Source of the DNA: Candidatus Viadribacter manganicus
GTDB taxonomy: Bacteria > Pseudomonadota > Alphaproteobacteria > Caulobacterales > Aquidulcibacteraceae
Length of the DNA stretch: 64,000 nucleotides
NCBI RefSeq assembly: GCF_001679665.1
Contig: NZ_CP013244.1
Location: forward strand, 868,001 to 932,000
Direction: 5' to 3'
Of the stretch, positions 61,123 to 64,000 are shown piece after piece. Every line of letters begins with the position of its first letter. Position 1 is the first letter of the stretch. Below the pieces are notes generated by a model that had not been told where the DNA came from, made no database searches, and saw nothing but the letters and a program-made list of their open reading frames with translations. The translations under genes and the position numbers were made by a program.

Positions 61123-61260
61123 GCTTTCGGTTGAGGCGCAAATACCCAACTACGATCCATCCCAGCTGGGATTCAAAATCGCCTTTTCATCCCAACAATC
61201 GCATTACATGGCGCAAAGCTTCGGCCGCCCCAAAGCCCAACGTGGCTCCACATCTCGACG

Positions 61261-62703
61261 TTACCTAAAGGGCGGCTCGTCGAAGGCGCGGAGTTTACGC
61301 GAGTGGAGGCGATCGCGATTTTGCTTGAGCAGCGCGATGGTTTCGAGGCCGATGCGCAAGTGCGCGCCCACAGCGCTATCGTAAAAGCGATCCGCAACTC
61401 CGGGCAGCTTGATTTCGCCGTGCGCGGGCTTGTCGGAAATGCAGAGCAGCACACCGTATGGCACGCGCAGGCGAAAGCCTTGCGTTGCGATACACGCGCT
61501 TTCCATATCGACAGCGACTGCGCGCGATTGCGAGAGCAGCTGGCGCTCTTGATTGTAGTTCAACTCCCAGTTGCGATCGGCGTAGGACACCACGGTGCCA
61601 GTGCGCAGACGCCGGCGGAGATCCTCTTTGTCGCCCGCAACCGATGTCGCCGCTTGCTGGAGCGCGATTTGCACTTCAGCAATCGCCGGGATCGGCACTT
61701 CGAGCGGGACGCGATCATCGAGAATTTTATCGCGCCGCAGATAGGCGTGGGCGAGCACGTAATCACCGATGCGTTGGGTATGCCGCAATCCGCCGCAATG
61801 GCCAATCATCAGCCAACAATGCGGTCGCAGCACCGCGAAGTGATCGGTGATGGTTTTTGCATTGGATGGCCCGACACCGATGTTCACCAGCGTCACGCCG
61901 TCATTGTCCGGCGTCGCCAAATGATAAGCCGGCATCTGATACTTGCGCCACGGCGCGGCCAGCGCTTTTGCCTCGGCGTCGGGATCGCCAGCTTCGATGC
62001 GCACGCCGCCCGGACAGGACAACGCCCAGCCTTTGGGTCCGTTTCTTACGCCCTCCGCCGCCCAGCGGATGAATTCATCGACGTAACGCTGGTAGTTCGT
62101 GAACAATATCCACGGCTGCACATCGCCATAGGGCGCGCCAGTATAGTGCTCGATGCGCTTCAATGAGTAATCGGTGCGCGGCGCATCGAAGAGCGCGAGC
62201 GGACGCGAGCCGTCGAGACGTTCGAGCCGCAAACCATCGACCACGGCGTCGCCAACTTGGGTCAAGCGCGGGCTTGGAAAGTAACGCGCCAATTCTTCGG
62301 CCGGCACGTTCTCAAAAGCAGCCGCACCGGCGGCGTCGAGCACGAACGAGTACGGAATTTCGCTGTCACTGACGCGCACGCTGAGCTCGGCGCCGTAATC
62401 GTCGACGAGCAACTGCAATTGTTCGAGCAGATAGCGGCGGAAATATTTGGGCTGTGTGATCGAGACCGCGTACTCGCCCGGCCATGTGAGCTGACCATAG
62501 GCGCGCGCCAGACGCGGCGCGGGCGCATCCGGCAGATAGGTGACGCGCAATTCTGGGTAGCGAAAGAGCGCGCGCTCTTCGATGGTCGGCGGCACGCCCT
62601 CTTCCGCATAGCGGCGGATGGCGGCGATCAGCGCCGTGACGGCGCGATTGTGCAGAAATTCTAGCCGGTCGACGGCTTCAGTCGGCGTTTTGATATCTTC
62701 CAT
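61261..62703 (-). CDS. amn: AMP nucleosidase
   Basis: A 480-residue protein that hydrolyses AMP to adenine and ribose-5-phosphate, regulating the purine pool. The N-terminal Amn-specific domain (ALFRYPELRVTYLPDAPAPRLARAYGQLTWPGEYAVSITQPKYFRRYLLEQL) precedes the nucleoside-phosphorylase-like catalytic domain: VNIGVGPSNAKTITDHFAVLRPHCWLMIGHCGGLR, VPLEVPIPAIAEVQ, AVDMESACIATQG and LCISDKPAHGEIKLPG. Length is normal. Monocistronic. Confidence 0.93.
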   Translation of the reverse strand: MEDIKTPTEAVDRLEFLHNRAVTALIAAIRRYAEEGVPPTIEERALFRYPELRVTYLPDAPAPRLARAYGQLTWPGEYAVSITQPKYFRRYLLEQLQLLVDDYGAELSVRVSDSEIPYSFVLDAAGAAAFENVPAEELARYFPSPRLTQVGDAVVDGLRLERLDGSRPLALFDAPRTDYSLKRIEHYTGAPYGDVQPWILFTNYQRYVDEFIRWAAEGVRNGPKGWALSCPGGVRIEAGDPDAEAKALAAPWRKYQMPAYHLATPDNDGVTLVNIGVGPSNAKTITDHFAVLRPHCWLMIGHCGGLRHTQRIGDYVLAHAYLRRDKILDDRVPLEVPIPAIAEVQIALQQAATSVAGDKEDLRRRLRTGTVVSYADRNWELNYNQERQLLSQSRAVAVDMESACIATQGFRLRVPYGVLLCISDKPAHGEIKLPGVADRFYDSAVGAHLRIGLETIALLKQNRDRLHSRKLRAFDEPPFR

Positions 62704-62747
62704 CGCGGGAGTGTCCCGCGCCCGCGCCTCGCGTCAAGAGGTGACGA

Positions 62748-63290
62748 TCAGGCTACGCGCGGGATCGGGTCAACAAGACGCGAACGGCGGTAGGCGTTAT
62801 GCGTCATGCGGATTTGATTCTGAAACAAGAAGCCGAGCGGCGCGTCGTACTTGTACGCGGACTCGACCATGATGACGCTCGAGCCGACTGTCATCATTCT
62901 GCTATCAAGCGCCACTGTCGTGCCGGCTTGGCGCGCCGACATGCCGCCATGTCCTTCGCTCCACATCACACGCGCGGTCGAGGCATTGACGATGCTGATG
63001 CTGGAAATGCGCATTTCCATGGCAGCGGACGAGTCCGGATACATCAAAACATCGAGCGCTTGCCACATGCTGGAGAGCTCGGCGTTGGATATTTCTGTAT
63101 CGCGCGCGACGACGTCGGCCAAGGACGATGCCGCGTTCTGCGCACGCTTGTTGGCGCCCATGACATCGACGAGATCCACCGAACCAAGCAGCAGCGGCAC
63201 CATCAGCAACGGCGCGATGATCGCAAATTCAAGCGCAGCGACGCCTTCGTTGGCGCGCGCGAATTGGCGGAGACGTTGAATCACCTTCAT
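62748..63290 (-). CDS. TadE/TadG-like pseudopilin-domain protein
   Basis: A 180-residue protein with the TadE-type N-terminus: a basic stretch (FARANEGV) followed by AALEFAIIAPLLMVPLLLGSVDLVDV, a hydrophobic segment with Glu at position 5 after the cleavage-like site. The rest is a beta-rich pilin-like domain. Its start overlaps the end of the upstream TadE-like gene by one base (TGATG). It belongs to the Tad (tight adherence) pilus minor components. Confidence 0.85.
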   Translation of the reverse strand: MKVIQRLRQFARANEGVAALEFAIIAPLLMVPLLLGSVDLVDVMGANKRAQNAASSLADVVARDTEISNAELSSMWQALDVLMYPDSSAAMEMRISSISIVNASTARVMWSEGHGGMSARQAGTTVALDSRMMTVGSSVIMVESAYKYDAPLGFLFQNQIRMTHNAYRRSRLVDPIPRVA

Positions 63291-63838
63291 CAGAACGGCT
63301 CGTTGCGGAACATCATGGTGGCGACGAGGATACGCTCACCACCGGAAATGTTTTGAAAGACGGGTTCGAACAGCGGCGTCATGACGTGCCAGCGGTAATA
63401 CGCGCGAACGACGACGATGTCCGAGGAGGCGCCAGGCTGATAGCCCATGCCGGCGCCGGAGAATTGATTGTTCTGGATCGGGTTCTGGGCGTTGTTGCCG
63501 GCGTCAACGAAAGAGTCGAAGCGGCGGACATCGAGGAACAGATTTCCGTCGCAGCCCATCACGATGAAATTGTTGAGCTCGTTGCAGAGCTGCGTCTTGA
63601 TCTGCGCCTCGGTGACGCCGCCGTTCTGAGCTTGGCCCGTGCGGATCTGGCGCGACGTTTCTGAGACGGCAAAATCGAGACTGGTCTGCGCGAAGCCGAT
63701 CATCGCGACTTCAGCCAAACCGAATGTCAGCAAGAAGAACGGCATGAGCACGAGCGCGAACTCAACGGCCGCCGAGCCACGACGCGCACGCGCGAAGCGC
63801 TTAAACGGCCTCAATCTGAGTAGTGCGCGCGCGAACAT
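63290..63838 (-). CDS. TadE family minor pilin-like protein
   Basis: A 182-residue TadE protein: RRGSAAVEFALVLMPFFLLTFGLAEVAMIGFAQ is the pre-pilin-like hydrophobic helix with Glu. The mature domain has DFAVSETSRQIRTGQAQNGGVTEAQIKTQLC, a single Cys pair and a strand-rich end. TadE and TadF-type proteins form the base or tip of the Flp pilus. It precedes the next TadE-like gene on the same strand and follows a gene truncated by the window edge. Confidence 0.87.
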   Translation of the reverse strand: MFARALLRLRPFKRFARARRGSAAVEFALVLMPFFLLTFGLAEVAMIGFAQTSLDFAVSETSRQIRTGQAQNGGVTEAQIKTQLCNELNNFIVMGCDGNLFLDVRRFDSFVDAGNNAQNPIQNNQFSGAGMGYQPGASSDIVVVRAYYRWHVMTPLFEPVFQNISGGERILVATMMFRNEPF

Positions 63839-63908
63839 ACCGCCTCCGGAAGCGGAATTTACGCACAGATTGGCTGATTTTCCGTCAAACGAGACGGTAA
63901 AGCCCGAT

Positions 63909-64000
63909 TAATGACGCGCCGCGGTAGCGCTCGACGCGCGCGACGTGATCTGGTCATTGACGGCTTGCGATTGCTCGCCATCGCCAATGTCAGGACGCGG
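63909..64000 (-). CDS. C-terminal end of a gene cut by the window edge
   Basis: Minus-strand frame ending in TAA at 63911-63909. The last ~30 codons read ...RPDIGDGEQSQAVNDQITSRASSATAARH. It precedes the two TadE-type genes and runs in the same direction, so it may be a Tad-cluster component, but the fragment is too short to identify. Confidence 0.4.

Overview
The window is a GC-rich (roughly 60-65 % by eye), densely coding chromosomal segment of an alphaproteobacterium. Gene content fits the Caulobacterales/Hyphomonadaceae neighbourhood best: a DUF3035 lipoprotein beside lspA and paired M16 peptidases, a CC_3452-like secreted protein, SapC, ExoD, DUF4197, Zur, TadE-type pilus proteins, and groESL behind a CIRCE-like operator. 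The placement is inferred from families, not from a database search. I see no prophage, transposase, integrase or CRISPR array.

Layout. 1-2400: the 5' end of mutL (minus, cut by the window edge), a LOG-family hydrolase, a DUF4242 protein and a GlxA-type regulator. 2484-4629: a possible tiny ORF, a strong terminator, the RNA ligase gene rtcB, a structured spacer and four tRNA genes (anticodons UUG, CAU, UGG, UUC). Several of the tRNAs are atypical, and the CAU one has the class II shape (long variable arm, 3-bp D stem). This rtcB-tRNA block is the most unusual part of the window. 4634-8496: a TetR regulator divergent from a diiron-type predicted hydrolase, then a coupled pair of acyl-CoA dehydrogenases. 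8597-17566: M16 peptidase pair, DUF3035 lipoprotein, lspA and ileS, with two tandem secreted paralogues inserted on the opposite strand between lspA and ileS. 17784-24671: glutathione peroxidase, an EmrAB-type efflux pump with divergent TetR, a repeat-rich RcnB-like protein, an EF-hand protein and a DUF2306 membrane protein.

24804-36381: groES-groEL, a broken membrane-protein gene, nhaA, hisS, two tandem small paralogues, a DsbD-redoxin operon and SapC. 36553-47783: a DUF885 lipoprotein, a VWA lipoprotein, a GIY-YIG-like small protein, zur coupled to a hot-dog thioesterase, an amidohydrolase/alpha-beta hydrolase/DUF4197 operon, a hemolysin III-type protein, an SDR and an enoyl-CoA hydratase. 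47886-56926: inorganic pyrophosphatase, a secreted protein with two ExbD/TolR-like segments, a thiolase, a coiled-coil membrane protein, ExoD, several lipoproteins, and a C5 cytosine methyltransferase overlapping a Vsr endonuclease. 56923-64000: a small gene behind a Fur-box-like site, a histidine-kinase-like protein whose phospho-acceptor His is Asp, envelope proteins including an OmpA lipoprotein, AMP nucleosidase, and the end of a Tad pilus cluster running off the window.

Themes: fatty acyl-CoA metabolism (two dehydrogenases, thioesterase, hydratase, thiolase, SDR), envelope and lipoprotein biogenesis (LspA plus many lipoproteins), stress and proteostasis (GroESL, Gpx, DsbD), and RNA/DNA repair (RtcB, MutL, Vsr).
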